A stretch of 64,000 bases of DNA from Streptococcus parasanguinis (GCA_018365265.1 JAGZKI010000002.1:11287-75286); one strand, 5' to 3'; counted from the stretch's first letter, positions 1-9,282 are shown. Notes: a model not told the origin generated them from the letters alone. Numbers and translations: made by a program.

Positions 1-1
1 G

Positions 2-241
2 CTCTTCAGGGATAAATACGATATCGAAGATTTGGGACTGCGGGTACAGGGAAATATCTGGGACCTAGAATTCAAATTGTTTGATGATCGGGATCAAATC
101 GTCGCTGAGATTAGCAAGGAACTCTTTCATCTAACCTCTACCTACCAAGTATCGGTGTATGAGGATGAATACGCTGATTTAGTCATCTCACTTTGTGTCG
201 CCATCGATTATGTCGAAATGTTAGAAGCTGGCGCAAATTAA
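2..241 (+). CDS. LURP-one-related family protein, C-terminal part
   Basis: The reading frame is open from the window edge to the stop at 239-241, so this is the C-terminal 79 residues of a gene that begins upstream. The segment GLRVQGNIWDLEF and the ending CVAIDYVEMLE match what I remember of the streptococcal LURP-one-related (YxjI/COG4894) proteins, small beta-barrel proteins of the Tubby/scramblase-like fold with no firmly established role in bacteria. It lies 24 bases upstream of alaS on the same strand, so the two may be cotranscribed. The function is unknown; the family call is fairly safe. Confidence 0.8.
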   Translation, partial: LFRDKYDIEDLGLRVQGNIWDLEFKLFDDRDQIVAEISKELFHLTSTYQVSVYEDEYADLVISLCVAIDYVEMLEAGAN

Positions 242-265
242 TCTTAAAAAAATTAGGAGACAAAT

Positions 266-2884
266 ATGAAACAATTATCTAGTGCACAAGTTCGTCAAAT
301 GTGGCTTGATTTCTGGGCAAGCAAAGGCCACTCTGTAGAACCATCTGTTAGCTTGGTTCCTGTAAACGACCCTACACTTTTGTGGATTAACTCAGGGGTT
401 GCCACTCTTAAGAAATACTTCGATGGAACCATCAAACCTGAAAATCCACGGATTACAAATGCTCAAAAAGCCATCCGTACCAATGATATTGAAAACGTAG
501 GGAAGACAGCGCGTCACCATACTATGTTTGAAATGTTGGGGAACTTCTCCATCGGGGATTACTTCCGTGATGAAGCCATTACTTGGGCTTATGAGCTTTT
601 GACAAGTCCTGAATGGTTCGACTTCCCCAAAGACAAACTTTACATGACCTATTATCCAGATGATAAGGATTCATACAACCGTTGGATCGCTGTTGGTGTG
701 GATCCAAGTCACTTGATTCCAATCGAAGACAACTTCTGGGAAATTGGTGCGGGACCTTCTGGACCAGATACTGAAATCTTCTTTGACCGTGGTGAAGCTT
801 TTGACCCTGAAAATATTGGCCTTCGCTTGCTTGCAGAAGATATCGAAAACGACCGTTACATCGAAATCTGGAACATTGTCTTGTCACAATTTAACGCAGA
901 CCCTGCTGTTCCTCGTAGCGAATATAAGGAATTGCCTCACAAGAACATTGATACGGGCGCTGGTTTAGAGCGTTTGGTAGCCGTTATCCAAGGAGCGAAG
1001 ACCAACTTTGAAACAGACCTCTTCATGCCGATTATCCGTGAAGTTGAAAAGATGTCTGGTAAAACCTATGATCCAGATGGAGACAACATGAGCTTCAAGG
1101 TGATTGCAGACCACATCCGTTCGCTTTCATTTGCGATTGGGGATGGGGCTCTTCCTGGTAATGAAGGTCGTGGTTACGTTCTTCGTCGTCTCCTCCGTCG
1201 TGCTTCTATGCATGGTCAAAAATTGGGGATCGAAGGAACCTTCTTGTATAAATTGGTTCCAACCGTTGGGAAGATCATGGAAAGCTACTACCCAGAAGTA
1301 CTTGAAAAACAAGAGTTCATTGAAAAAATCATCAAGAGTGAAGAAGAATCTTTTGCTCGTACCTTGAACTCTGGTCAACACTTTGCCCAAACCATCGTTG
1401 AAGACTTGAAAGAAAAAGGCCAAACGGTTATCGCTGGTCAAGATGTCTTCAAACTCTATGATACATACGGATTCCCAGTAGAATTGACAGAAGAAATTGC
1501 CGAAGAAGCTGGAATGACAGTCGACCGTGAAGGCTTTGAAGCAGCAATGAAGGAACAACAAGAACGTGCGCGTGCATCAGCTGTTAAAGGCGGATCTATG
1601 GGAATGCAAAATGAAACCCTTCAAAACATCACAGTTGAAAGTGTCTTTAACTATAATGCCAGTCAATTGCCTTCTAAGTTGGTAGCTATCGTAGCGGACA
1701 ATGCTGAAGTAGAAGCTGTTTCAGAAGGAACTGCATCACTGATCTTTGCAGAAACACCTTTCTACGCTGAAATGGGTGGACAAGTAGCTGACCACGGTCA
1801 AATCTTGGATGCGGCAGGAAATGTCGTAGCGACTGTAACAGACGTTCAAAAAGCACCAAATGGACAAGCACTCCATACTGTTGAAGTCCTTGCTCCTCTT
1901 GCCTTGAACCAAGAATACACCTTGGCCATTGACACTAATCGTCGTCACCGTGTTATGAAGAACCACACAGCAACTCACTTGCTCCATGCGGCTCTTCACA
2001 ATATTCTTGGTAACCACGCAACCCAAGCAGGATCTCTCAACGAAGTAGAATTCCTTCGCTTTGACTTTACCCACTTCCAAGCCGTAACTCCTGAAGAATT
2101 ACGCGCTATTGAGCAACAAGTCAATGAGAAGATCTGGGAAGCAATCGCAGTAGAAACAATTGAAACAGATATCGATACTGCTAAAGAAATGGGAGCGATG
2201 GCCCTCTTTGGTGAGAAATACGGTAAAGAAGTCCGTGTTGTCACCATCGGTGACTACTCAGTGGAACTCTGTGGTGGTACCCATGTAGGCAATACTTCTG
2301 AAATCGGTCTCTTCAAGATTGTTAAAGAAGAAGGGATCGGATCAGGAACTCGTCGTATCTTGGCAGTGACTGGTAAGGAAGCCTTTGAAGCTTATCGTGA
2401 ACAAGAAGATGCACTGAAAGCAGTCGCAGCAACCTTGAAAGCTCCTCAACTCAAAGAAGTCCCTCACAAGGTGGAAGGCCTTCAAGAGCAACTTCGTCAA
2501 TTGCAAAAAGAAAATGCAGAATTGAAGGAAAAAGCAGCGGCTGCAGCAGCAGGTGATGTCTTCAAACATGTTCAAGAAGCAAATGGTCACAGCTTTATCG
2601 CAAGCCAAGTTTCTGTATCAGATGCAGGTGCCCTTCGTACCTTTGCGGATAACTGGAAACAAAAAGACTACTCTGATGTGCTTGTTCTTGTCGCAGCCAT
2701 CGGTGACAAGGTCAATGTCCTTGTAGCCAGCAAGACAAAAGATGTGCATGCAGGTAATGTGATCAAAGAATTAGCTCCAATCGTCGATGGACGTGGTGGT
2801 GGTAAACCAGACATGGCCATGGCAGGAGGAAGCAACCAAGCGAAGATCCAAGAATTGTTGGATGCCGTAGCAGGTAAATTGTAA
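266..2884 (+). CDS. alaS: alanine--tRNA ligase
   Basis: Charges tRNA-Ala with alanine in the cytoplasm and clears mischarged Ser/Gly-tRNA. The 872-residue product has the family's usual length and order: N-terminal class II aminoacylation domain (motif 2 region around [13 protein letters not shown]), tRNA recognition domain, editing domain with the HTATHLLH histidine pair and a downstream CGGTH zinc ligand motif, a coiled coil rich in Lys/Glu/Ala (about residues 735-770) and a C-terminal DHHA1 domain ending in a glycine-rich [15 protein letters not shown] segment. The start is the ATG at 266 behind TTAGGAG. There is no T-box in the short gap upstream; the usual aminoacyl-tRNA-sensing leader is absent here. 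A structured repeat follows the stop. Confidence 0.98.
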   Translation: MKQLSSAQVRQMWLDFWASKGHSVEPSVSLVPVNDPTLLWINSGVATLKKYFDGTIKPENPRITNAQKAIRTNDIENVGKTARHHTMFEMLGNFSIGDYFRDEAITWAYELLTSPEWFDFPKDKLYMTYYPDDKDSYNRWIAVGVDPSHLIPIEDNFWEIGAGPSGPDTEIFFDRGEAFDPENIGLRLLAEDIENDRYIEIWNIVLSQFNADPAVPRSEYKELPHKNIDTGAGLERLVAVIQGAKTNFETDLFMPIIREVEKMSGKTYDPDGDNMSFKVIADHIRSLSFAIGDGALPGNEGRGYVLRRLLRRASMHGQKLGIEGTFLYKLVPTVGKIMESYYPEVLEKQEFIEKIIKSEEESFARTLNSGQHFAQTIVEDLKEKGQTVIAGQDVFKLYDTYGFPVELTEEIAEEAGMTVDREGFEAAMKEQQERARASAVKGGSMGMQNETLQNITVESVFNYNASQLPSKLVAIVADNAEVEAVSEGTASLIFAETPFYAEMGGQVADHGQILDAAGNVVATVTDVQKAPNGQALHTVEVLAPLALNQEYTLAIDTNRRHRVMKNHTATHLLHAALHNILGNHATQAGSLNEVEFLRFDFTHFQAVTPEELRAIEQQVNEKIWEAIAVETIETDIDTAKEMGAMALFGEKYGKEVRVVTIGDYSVELCGGTHVGNTSEIGLFKIVKEEGIGSGTRRILAVTGKEAFEAYREQEDALKAVAATLKAPQLKEVPHKVEGLQEQLRQLQKENAELKEKAAAAAAGDVFKHVQEANGHSFIASQVSVSDAGALRTFADNWKQKDYSDVLVLVAAIGDKVNVLVASKTKDVHAGNVIKELAPIVDGRGGGKPDMAMAGGSNQAKIQELLDAVAGKL

Positions 2885-2941
2885 GAAAGAAGAGAAATAC
2901 CTTAGGGTAAGTATCAGATTGAATTTAAAAGACTACTCATA

Positions 2942-3075
2942 AAATTTCCTTAGGTGAGTACGGACGTCAGCGAACTTCTACGAAGTTCCATGACTAATTC
3001 TTGAGACTAAGGTCTCAAGAATTCCGAGTGCCTGAGACTATTAAGTCTCAGGCACTTTTCTCACGGCGGAAATTT
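2942..3075 (+). repeat. four-stem structured repeat element, copy 1 (possible RNA element)
   Basis: A 134-base element that recurs at 49028-49166. The ends pair: AAATTTCC (2942-2949) with GGAAATTT (3068-3075), then GTGAG (2954-2958) with CTCAC (3060-3064). Inside are three hairpins: GAACTTC/GAAGTTC (2972-2988, extended by GTCA/TGAC), a perfect 12-bp stem at 2996-3023 with a TAAG loop, and a perfect 13-bp stem at 3027-3056 with an ATTA loop. Between the two copies the closing stem and two hairpins change sequence but keep pairing, as expected for selected RNA structure. It sits just 3' of alaS in a convergent gap with nrdF. I cannot match it from memory to BOX, RUP or SPRITE repeats. The last hairpin plus TTTTCTC could also help terminate alaS transcription. 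The rest of this 346-base gap (2885-3230) holds only the nrdF terminator and AT-rich sequence. Confidence 0.75.
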
Positions 3076-3198
3076 CCAGTATCTATTTGAATGTTTCTGA
3101 AAATTAGATGTCAATTATATTTTTTCAGGAATACTTTTAATTCTTATTTTTACGGTCTTTACAAGCCCTAAGCGATCATTCCCAAAAAATATCAACAA

Positions 3199-3228
3199 AA
3201 AAACCTTTCCGTCTGGAAAGGTTTTTCT
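3199..3228 (-). terminator. Rho-independent terminator of nrdF
   Basis: Read on the minus strand, AACCTTTCC and GGAAAGGTT form a stem around a GACG/GTCT-type four-base loop, followed by a run of T. It begins three bases after the nrdF stop. The flanking A and T runs make it potentially bidirectional, so it could also stop readthrough from alaS. Confidence 0.85.
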
Positions 3229-3230
3229 TC

Positions 3231-4190
3231 TTATAAACCGTAATTGTAATCGTCATCCTGCATGGCTTCTACTTCACCGAGAAGGTAACCATTTCCGACT
3301 TGAGAAAAGAAATCGTGGTTAGAGGTACCGGTTGAGATTCCGTTCATGACGATTGGGTTAACGTCATCTGCTGAGTCTGGGAAGAGCGGATCTTGTCCCA
3401 AGTTCATGAGGGCTTTATTGGCGTTGTAGCGAAGGAAGGTCTTGACTTCTTCTGTCCAGCCCACACCGTCATAGAGGCTCTCTGTGTAGCCTTCTTCATT
3501 CTCATAGAGGGTGTAGAGCAGATCGTACATCCACTCTTTGAGTTTTTCTTGTTCTTCTTCTGGTAATTCGTTAAATCCAAGTTGGAACTTGTAGCCGATA
3601 TAGGTTCCGTGAACTGATTCGTCCCGAATGATCAACTTGATGATCTCAGCTACGTTGGCCAATTTGTTGTTTCCAAGATAGTAGAGAGGTGTGAAGAAAC
3701 CAGAGTAGAAGAGGAAGGTTTCAAGGAAAACGCTGGCGACTTTCTTTTCAAGAGGGGTCCCATTGAGATAGATTTCGTTGATGATTTCTGCCTTCTTTTG
3801 AAGGAAAGGATTGGTGTTGGTCCATTCGAAAATCTCTTCGATTTCTGACTTAGTATTCAAAGTAGAAAAGATAGAAGAGTATGACTTAGCATGGACAGAT
3901 TCCATAAATTGGATGTTGTTAAAGACAGCTTCTTCATGGGGAGTACGAATATCCGCACGAAGAGCCTGAACACCTGTTTCAGATTGCATGGTATCTAGAA
4001 GGGTCAATCCCCCAAAGACTTTACCCACTAGGTCTTTTTCTTTATTCGACAACTTTCTCCAGTCATCCAAGTCGTTTGACAAAGGGATACGTGTATCCAA
4101 CCAGAATTGCTCTGTCAGTTTTTCCCAGGTCGATTTATCGATGACATCTTCGATCGCATTCCAGTTAATGGCTTTGTAGTATGTTTCCAT
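3231..4190 (-). CDS. nrdF: class Ib ribonucleoside-diphosphate reductase, beta subunit
   Basis: Provides the tyrosyl radical and dimetal centre used by NrdE to reduce ribonucleoside diphosphates to dNTP precursors. The 319-residue product shows the expected ligands: D66 (LLDTMQS), E97 and H100 with radical tyrosine Y104 (FMESVHAKSY), a glutamate in ETFLFYSGF, and E191/H194 in RDESVHG. Three in-frame starts exist (GTG 4199, ATG 4196, ATG 4190); I chose 4190 because it gives the family's METYY-like N terminus and the best spacing from AAAGAAAG. It lies 3' of nrdE but is separated by a hairpin and has its own promoter-like sequence, so it may be expressed partly on its own. No nrdI is in the window. 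Confidence 0.97.
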   Translation of the reverse strand: METYYKAINWNAIEDVIDKSTWEKLTEQFWLDTRIPLSNDLDDWRKLSNKEKDLVGKVFGGLTLLDTMQSETGVQALRADIRTPHEEAVFNNIQFMESVHAKSYSSIFSTLNTKSEIEEIFEWTNTNPFLQKKAEIINEIYLNGTPLEKKVASVFLETFLFYSGFFTPLYYLGNNKLANVAEIIKLIIRDESVHGTYIGYKFQLGFNELPEEEQEKLKEWMYDLLYTLYENEEGYTESLYDGVGWTEEVKTFLRYNANKALMNLGQDPLFPDSADDVNPIVMNGISTGTSNHDFFSQVGNGYLLGEVEAMQDDDYNYGL

Positions 4191-4228
4191 TTGCATCACT
4201 TTCTTTTTCTATTCATTCAATCGTTACT

Positions 4229-4237
4229 ATTCTACCA
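4229..4237 (-). promoter_or_regulatory. extended -10 promoter for nrdF
   Basis: On the minus strand TGG followed directly by TAGAAT forms an extended -10 motif, 39 bases upstream of the nrdF ATG. No good -35 is seen at 17 bases, which extended -10 promoters tolerate. Confidence 0.5.
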
Positions 4238-4258
4238 TAAATTGATAGAATACCGCAC

Positions 4259-4281
4259 AAAAAGTCGGCGAACCGACTTTT
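4259..4281 (-). terminator. terminator-like hairpin between nrdE and nrdF
   Basis: Perfect 9-bp stem AAAAGTCGG / CCGACTTTT around a four-base loop (TTCG on the minus strand), flanked by T runs on either strand. It lies between the nrdE stop and the nrdF promoter and would reduce nrdE readthrough into nrdF. Confidence 0.75.
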
Positions 4282-4303
4282 GATAGCTATCTAGGATAGC
4301 GGA

Positions 4304-6463
4304 TTAGATGACACAGCTTTCACATTGGTTGGCGCCAACTTCTCCACCATCATCTGTAAAGGTACGGACGTAGTAGATAGACTTGATACCCTTGTTAAAG
4401 GCGTAGTTCCGAAGGATAGACAAGTCACGAGTGGTTTGTTTGTTTTCAGTTTTCCATTCGTAAAGACCCTTTGGAATATCGCTACGCATAAAGAGAGTCA
4501 GTGAAAGACCTTGGTCTACGTGTTCAGTTGCGGCAGCATAGACATCGATGACTTTTCGCATATCCATGTCGTAGGCAGAAGTGTAGTAAGGAATCGTTTC
4601 CGTTGACAATCCTGCTGCAGGGTAGTAGATCTTACCGATTTTTTTCTCTTGGCGTTCTTCAATCCGTTGTGTAATTGGGTGGATAGAAGCAGATACGTCA
4701 TTGATGTAGCTGATAGATCCATTTGGTGCGACAGCCAAGCGGTTTTGGTGGTAAAGACCATCTGCTTGAACTTTAGCACGCAGTTCTGCCCAATCCTCTG
4801 CACTTGGGATAAAGATATCTTTAAAGAGTTCTTTGACGCGATCAGATTTTGGTACAAATTCTCCAGTCGTGTACTTATCAAAGTATCTACCGTTGGCATA
4901 ATCAGATTTTTCGAAGTTGTGGAAGGTAACACCACGTTCGCGCGCAATGTTATTTGATTCTACGAGAGTCCAGTAGTTCATGAGCATGAAGTAGATACTT
5001 GTAAACTCAACAGACTCAGGTGATCCGTATTCAATCAATTGTTGCGCAAGGTAGCTGTGAAGTCCCATTGCTCCAAGTCCGAACGAATGCGCCAGTTTAT
5101 TTCCGTGGTCAATAGTTGGAACGGCCACGATATGAGAGCTATCTGTAACGAAAGTCAAAGCACGAACCATGGCACGAATCGAACGACCAAAATCAGGTGA
5201 AGTCATCATGTTAACTACGTTGGTTGAACCAAGGTTACATGAGACGTCTGTTCCCATTTGAACAAATTCTTGGGCATCGTTGATCAAGCTTGGTTCTTGA
5301 ACTTGAAGGATCTCTGAACACAAGTTACTCATGATGATTTTTCCATCAACAGGGTTTGCCCGGTTAGCAGTATCGATGTTGACTACATATGGATAGCCAG
5401 ATTCTTGTTGCAATTTAGAAATTTCAGTTTCCAAATCACGTGCCTTAATTTTTGTCTTGCGGATGTTTGGATTAGCAACCAACTCATCGTATTTTTCAGT
5501 GATGTCGATGTAGTTGAATGGTACTCCGTATTCACGTTCCACAGAGTATGGGCTGAAGAGGTACATTTCTTCATTCTTACGAGCCAACTCGTAGAACTTG
5601 TCTGGTACGACTACACCAAGTGAGAGAGTCTTCACCCGAACTTTTTCATCGGCATTTTCCTTCTTAGTAGAAAGGAAGGCGATGATGTCTGGGTGGAAGA
5701 CGTTGAGGTAAACCACACCAGCCCCTTGGCGTTGTCCCAATTGGTTAGAGTAAGAGAAGCTATCTTCAAAGAGTTTCATAACAGGTACGACCCCAGAAGC
5801 GGCTCCTTCATACCCTTTGATTGGTGCTCCAGCTTCACGAAGGTTGCTGAGGGAAATCCCAACCCCACCACCGATACGTGAAAGTTGAAGGGCAGAGTTG
5901 ATGGAACGTCCGATCGCATTCATATCATCAGTTACTTGGATCAAGAAACATGAAACCAATTCTCCACGGCGGGCACGTCCAGCGTTTAAGAAAGAAGGAG
6001 TCGCTGGTTGGTAGCGTTGGTGGATAATTTCGTTTGCGATGTCTCGCGCGATAGCTTCATTTCCATCTGCAAAATAGAGAGCATTGAAGAAGACACGGTC
6101 TTCCATGCTTTCAAGATAGTATTCTCCATCATTTGTTTTCAAAGCGTATTGGTTATAGAATTTGTAGGCTGCCATGAAGGACTTGAATTGGAAGTTTTGG
6201 TCTTTGATAAATTGGGCCAATTCCTCTAAAAATTCAGGACGGTATTTCTCGATAAAAGCTCTCTCAATGTAATTGTGCTCGAGAAGGTACTGAATCTTGT
6301 CTGTAATCGAGTCAAAGGCTTTAGTATTTGGTACAACATTTTCTTTAAAGAACGCATCCAAAGCTTCTTTATCTTTATGAAGCATGATTTGGCCGTTTAC
6401 TGGACGGTTGATTTCATTGTTAAGACGAAAATACGTCACATCTTCAAGAGATTTTAATCCCAT
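4304..6463 (-). CDS. nrdE: class Ib ribonucleoside-diphosphate reductase, alpha (catalytic) subunit
   Basis: Catalytic subunit of the aerobic class Ib enzyme, reducing NDPs with electrons from NrdH. The 719-residue length fits NrdE and the N terminus lacks the ATP-cone allosteric domain of class Ia enzymes. Visible motifs are the first active-site cysteine in LVSCFL, the asparagine-cysteine-glutamate radical triad in MSNLCSEI, the partner cysteine in VSCNLGS and the C-terminal CESC pair that passes electrons from NrdH. The ATG is preceded by AAAAGGA. It is the middle gene of the minus-strand nrdH-nrdE-nrdF set, with a terminator-like hairpin on each side. Confidence 0.98.
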   Translation of the reverse strand: MGLKSLEDVTYFRLNNEINRPVNGQIMLHKDKEALDAFFKENVVPNTKAFDSITDKIQYLLEHNYIERAFIEKYRPEFLEELAQFIKDQNFQFKSFMAAYKFYNQYALKTNDGEYYLESMEDRVFFNALYFADGNEAIARDIANEIIHQRYQPATPSFLNAGRARRGELVSCFLIQVTDDMNAIGRSINSALQLSRIGGGVGISLSNLREAGAPIKGYEGAASGVVPVMKLFEDSFSYSNQLGQRQGAGVVYLNVFHPDIIAFLSTKKENADEKVRVKTLSLGVVVPDKFYELARKNEEMYLFSPYSVEREYGVPFNYIDITEKYDELVANPNIRKTKIKARDLETEISKLQQESGYPYVVNIDTANRANPVDGKIIMSNLCSEILQVQEPSLINDAQEFVQMGTDVSCNLGSTNVVNMMTSPDFGRSIRAMVRALTFVTDSSHIVAVPTIDHGNKLAHSFGLGAMGLHSYLAQQLIEYGSPESVEFTSIYFMLMNYWTLVESNNIARERGVTFHNFEKSDYANGRYFDKYTTGEFVPKSDRVKELFKDIFIPSAEDWAELRAKVQADGLYHQNRLAVAPNGSISYINDVSASIHPITQRIEERQEKKIGKIYYPAAGLSTETIPYYTSAYDMDMRKVIDVYAAATEHVDQGLSLTLFMRSDIPKGLYEWKTENKQTTRDLSILRNYAFNKGIKSIYYVRTFTDDGGEVGANQCESCVI

Positions 6464-6518
6464 AATAATCCTTTTCTAGTTCAAAAAAATGAAGAGGAGA
6501 AGTCCTCTCTTTACAAGT

Positions 6519-6551
6519 AAAAAGTCTAGTGTTAGGTTGCTAACGCTAGAC
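6519..6551 (-). terminator. terminator-like hairpin between nrdH and nrdE
   Basis: On the minus strand a 12-bp stem (GTCTAGCGTTAG with CTAACACTAGAC, one G-U pair, CAAC loop) is followed by TTTTTA. A second small hairpin (AGAGGA/TCCTCT, 6493-6508) with a later T run follows before nrdE. This looks like an attenuator within the nrd transcript. Confidence 0.7.
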
Positions 6552-6577
6552 CCTATTTAAGCAAAATACTGTGTTTA

Positions 6578-6796
6578 TTAAGAAAGTTTCTTCAACTTAG
6601 CTGGTTGAAAACCAGAAAATACTTCATCCGGTGTTTGAATTACTGGAGCAGCATTGAAGCCAAGGTTCTTAACATGCTCTACAAATTCTGGCTGTTCATC
6701 TAAGTTAATTTCGCGGTATTCCACATGATTGCTATCGAGGAATCGCTTGGTCATTTTGCATTGAACACAATTATTTTTTGAATAAATGGTTACCAT
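6578..6796 (-). CDS. nrdH: glutaredoxin-like protein NrdH
   Basis: A 72-residue redoxin that carries electrons to NrdE. It has the CVQC active site near residue 11 in the YSKNNCVQCKMTK context typical of NrdH, and the C-terminal FSGFQPAKL segment of the family. The start follows AGGAGAACGG. It is the first gene of the minus-strand nrd cluster and is preceded by a strong promoter and two NrdR boxes. Confidence 0.96.
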   Translation of the reverse strand: MVTIYSKNNCVQCKMTKRFLDSNHVEYREINLDEQPEFVEHVKNLGFNAAPVIQTPDEVFSGFQPAKLKKLS

Positions 6797-6835
6797 TTCT
6801 TTTCCGTTCTCCTATCGAAATATAAATCTGTAAAC

Positions 6836-6864
6836 AGTATAAACAAAATCCAGCAACTTGTCAA
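6836..6864 (-). promoter_or_regulatory. sigma-A promoter of nrdH
   Basis: Minus strand: TTGACA (-35, 6859-6864), 17-base spacer, TATACT (-10, 6836-6841), about 40 bases upstream of the nrdH start. A near-consensus promoter directly next to the NrdR boxes. Confidence 0.85.
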
Positions 6865-6871
6865 CAAAATA

Positions 6872-6887
6872 AAACTAAATATTGTGC
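6872..6887 (-). promoter_or_regulatory. NrdR box 2 (promoter-proximal)
   Basis: The 16-base site AAACTAAATATTGTGC keeps most of the NrdR-box consensus (acaCwAtATaTwGtgt) with a degenerate left half. Its centre is 41 bases from the centre of the perfect box at 6912-6929, close to four helical turns, the phased pairing usual for NrdR. It lies just upstream of the nrdH -35. Confidence 0.65.
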
Positions 6888-6911
6888 AAAGATATGAAAT
6901 GGAGTTTTCAA

Positions 6912-6929
6912 ACCACAATATATTGTGGT
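6912..6929 (-). promoter_or_regulatory. NrdR box 1 (perfect palindrome)
   Basis: ACCACAATATATTGTGGT is a perfect 18-base palindrome whose core fits the NrdR-box consensus. NrdR is the ATP/dATP-sensing repressor of ribonucleotide reductase genes, so nrdHEF here is expected to be under its control. The nrdR gene itself is not in the window. Confidence 0.85.
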
Positions 6930-7042
6930 GAGTGAAAAGTGTGAAAATCGAAGAAATGGGATAGGAATAGGCTTTAAAGCATCTTTAATTAGTTATAATT
7001 TTTTGGTGAATCAATATCCTGTGGTTCAAGAGCTTCTTTTCA

Positions 7043-7072
7043 TTGAAAGCGGAGGAAAATGTTAGTTATAAT
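7043..7072 (+). promoter_or_regulatory. upstream promoter-like sequence before ptsH
   Basis: TTGAAA (7043-7048), an 18-base spacer and TATAAT (7067-7072), about 200 bases upstream of ptsH. It could give a second, longer ptsHI transcript. Between it and the proximal promoter I see no gene. The 475-base gap 6797-7271 contains only these control sites. Confidence 0.4.
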
Positions 7073-7179
7073 ATAGTAGAAAATTGAAAAGATATTTCCT
7101 CTGTTCTTCAAGTGCTTCTTAAAATGTATCTAAATTGGGATTTTTCGCAGTCTTTTTCTGTAAGTCAGTGATAAAAATC

Positions 7180-7208
7180 TTGAAAAAAATTTCAAAAGAT
7201 GATATAAT
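7180..7208 (+). promoter_or_regulatory. promoter of ptsHI
   Basis: TTGAAA (7180-7185), 17-base spacer, TATAAT (7203-7208), 63 bases upstream of the ptsH ATG. Confidence 0.8.
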
Positions 7209-7271
7209 ACCAAATTGTAAGGGTTATCAAAAGGTAACTCAAAAACTATTTTTAAAAAGGAGAGTCAAACT

Positions 7272-7535
7272 ATGGCTTCTAAAGATTTCCACATCGTGGC
7301 AGAAACAGGTATCCACGCACGTCCAGCAACTTTGTTGGTTCAAACTGCTAGCAAATTTGCTTCAGATATTACTCTTGAATACAAAGGTAAATCAGTTAAC
7401 TTGAAATCAATCATGGGTGTTATGAGCCTTGGTGTTGGTCAAGGAGCAGACGTTGTAATCTCTGCAGAAGGTGCTGACGCTGATGATGCTATCGCAGCTA
7501 TCTCAGAAACAATGACTAAAGAAGGATTGGCTTAA
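7272..7535 (+). CDS. ptsH: phosphocarrier protein HPr
   Basis: General phosphate carrier of the sugar phosphotransferase system, passing phosphate from Enzyme I to sugar-specific EIIA domains; in Gram-positives Ser46-phosphorylated HPr is also the CcpA corepressor. The 87-residue product has His15 in GIHARPAT and Ser46 in [10 protein letters not shown], both intact. Start ATG follows AAAAAGGAG. It is four bases upstream of ptsI and shares its transcript. Confidence 0.99.
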   Translation: MASKDFHIVAETGIHARPATLLVQTASKFASDITLEYKGKSVNLKSIMGVMSLGVGQGADVVISAEGADADDAIAAISETMTKEGLA

Positions 7536-7539
7536 AAAT

Positions 7540-9273
7540 ATGACAAAAATGCTAAAAGGAATTGCAGCATCTGACGGTGTTGCCGTTGCTAAGGCATATT
7601 TGCTCATTCAACCAGACTTATCATTTGAGACTGTTTCAGTCGAAGATACAAGTGCAGAAGAAGCTCGTTTGGATGCAGCTCTTGAAGCTTCACAAAACGA
7701 GCTTTCTCTTATTCGGGAGAATGCAGTAGCAAGCCTTGGTGAAGAAGCAGCGCAAGTTTTTGATGCGCATATGATGGTTCTTGCTGACCCTGAAATGATT
7801 GGTCAGATCAAAGAAACAATTCGTACGAAAAAAATCAATGCAGAAGCTGGCTTGAAAGAAGTCACTGACATGTTCATTGCGATCTTTGAAGGAATGGAAG
7901 ACAATCCTTACATGCAAGAACGTGCAGCAGATATTCGTGACGTTACCAAACGTGTCCTTGCCAACTTGCTTGGTAAAAAATTGCCAAACCCTGCTTCTAT
8001 CAATGAAGAAGCAATCGTGGTTGCGCATGACTTGACTCCATCTGATACAGCACAGTTGAACAAAAAGTATGTAAAAGCTTTTGTTACAAATATTGGTGGA
8101 CGTACAAGTCACTCAGCTATCATGGCTCGTACACTTGAAATCGCAGCTGTTCTTGGTACAAATAACATTACAGAACTTGTCAAAGATGGTGATGTTTTGG
8201 CTGTTTCAGGGATCACTGGTGAAGTGGTGATCAACCCTACTGAAGAACAAATTGCAGAGTTCAAAGCAGCTGGTGAAGCTTATGCTAAACAAAAAGCTGA
8301 ATGGGCTCTCCTTAAAGATGCGAAAACAGTGACTGCTGATGGAAAACACTTCGAGTTGGCTGCCAACATCGGTACACCTAAAGACGTTGAAGGTGTAAAC
8401 GATAATGGTGCAGAAGCTGTTGGTCTCTATCGTACAGAATTCTTGTACATGGATTCTCAAGACTTCCCAACAGAAGATGACCAATACGAAGCCTACAAAG
8501 CAGTTCTTGAAGGTATGAACGGTAAACCTGTGGTTGTTCGTACAATGGATATCGGTGGGGATAAAGAACTTCCTTACTTCGACCTTCCTAAAGAAATGAA
8601 CCCATTCTTAGGTTTCCGTGCTTTGCGTATTTCTATCTCTGAAACTGGTAATCAAATGTTCCGTACACAATTGCGTGCTTTGCTTCGTGCATCTGTTCAC
8701 GGTAAATTGCGGATCATGTTCCCAATGGTTGCTTTGTTGACTGAGTTCCGTACAGCTAAAGGTATTCTGGAAGAAGAAAAAGCGAAATTGGTTGCTGAAG
8801 GTGTTGCCGTTGCTGACGACATCGAAGTAGGGATCATGATTGAAATCCCAGCTGCAGCGATGTTGGCTGACCAATTTGCCAAAGAAGTTGATTTCTTCTC
8901 AATTGGTACAAACGACTTGATCCAATACACAATGGCTGCTGACCGTATGAACGAACAAGTTTCATACCTTTACCAACCATATAACCCATCTATCCTTCGT
9001 TTGATCAACAACGTGATCAAAGCGGCGCACGCTGAAGGCAAATGGGCAGGTATGTGTGGTGAAATGGCCGGTGACCAAACTGCTGTTCCACTTCTTGTCG
9101 GAATGGGCTTGGATGAGTTCTCTATGTCAGCGACATCTGTCCTTCGTACACGTAGCTTGATGAAGAAACTCGACACAGCTAAAATGCAAGAATATGCTAA
9201 CCGTGCTCTTACTGAATGTTCAACAATGGAAGAAGTTCTTGAACTTTCAAAAGAATACGTGAACGTAGACTAA
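7540..9273 (+). CDS. ptsI: PTS Enzyme I (phosphoenolpyruvate-protein phosphotransferase)
   Basis: Takes phosphate from phosphoenolpyruvate and gives it to HPr, the first step of PTS sugar uptake. The 577 residues match the usual length. The phosphorylated histidine is H191 in [12 protein letters not shown]; the C-terminal PEP-binding domain shows [13 protein letters not shown], the LGFRALR segment and the cysteine loop GMCGEMAG. It follows ptsH by four bases and ends in a strong terminator. Confidence 0.99.
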   Translation: MTKMLKGIAASDGVAVAKAYLLIQPDLSFETVSVEDTSAEEARLDAALEASQNELSLIRENAVASLGEEAAQVFDAHMMVLADPEMIGQIKETIRTKKINAEAGLKEVTDMFIAIFEGMEDNPYMQERAADIRDVTKRVLANLLGKKLPNPASINEEAIVVAHDLTPSDTAQLNKKYVKAFVTNIGGRTSHSAIMARTLEIAAVLGTNNITELVKDGDVLAVSGITGEVVINPTEEQIAEFKAAGEAYAKQKAEWALLKDAKTVTADGKHFELAANIGTPKDVEGVNDNGAEAVGLYRTEFLYMDSQDFPTEDDQYEAYKAVLEGMNGKPVVVRTMDIGGDKELPYFDLPKEMNPFLGFRALRISISETGNQMFRTQLRALLRASVHGKLRIMFPMVALLTEFRTAKGILEEEKAKLVAEGVAVADDIEVGIMIEIPAAAMLADQFAKEVDFFSIGTNDLIQYTMAADRMNEQVSYLYQPYNPSILRLINNVIKAAHAEGKWAGMCGEMAGDQTAVPLLVGMGLDEFSMSATSVLRTRSLMKKLDTAKMQEYANRALTECSTMEEVLELSKEYVNVD

Positions 9274-9282
9274 GAATTTAAC

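Noticed and set aside
242..265. T-box leader for alaS
   Set aside because: The gap to the upstream gene is only 24 bases, far too short for a T-box.
2942..3075. Reading the repeat at 2942 and 49028 as a transposon-derived MITE with terminal inverted repeats
   Set aside because: The termini change in a compensating way between copies rather than staying constant, no target duplication is visible, and internal hairpins are also kept; RNA structure explains this better, though an origin as a mobile repeat cannot be excluded.
7043..7057. cre-like sequence TTGAAAGCGGAGGAA upstream of ptsH
   Set aside because: The right half does not fit the WWWCA part of the consensus; it is better read as a -35 element.
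7135..7404. 89-codon frame overlapping the start of ptsH
   Set aside because: It covers the ptsH promoter and ribosome binding site and continues in another frame of ptsH; no domain or start signal.
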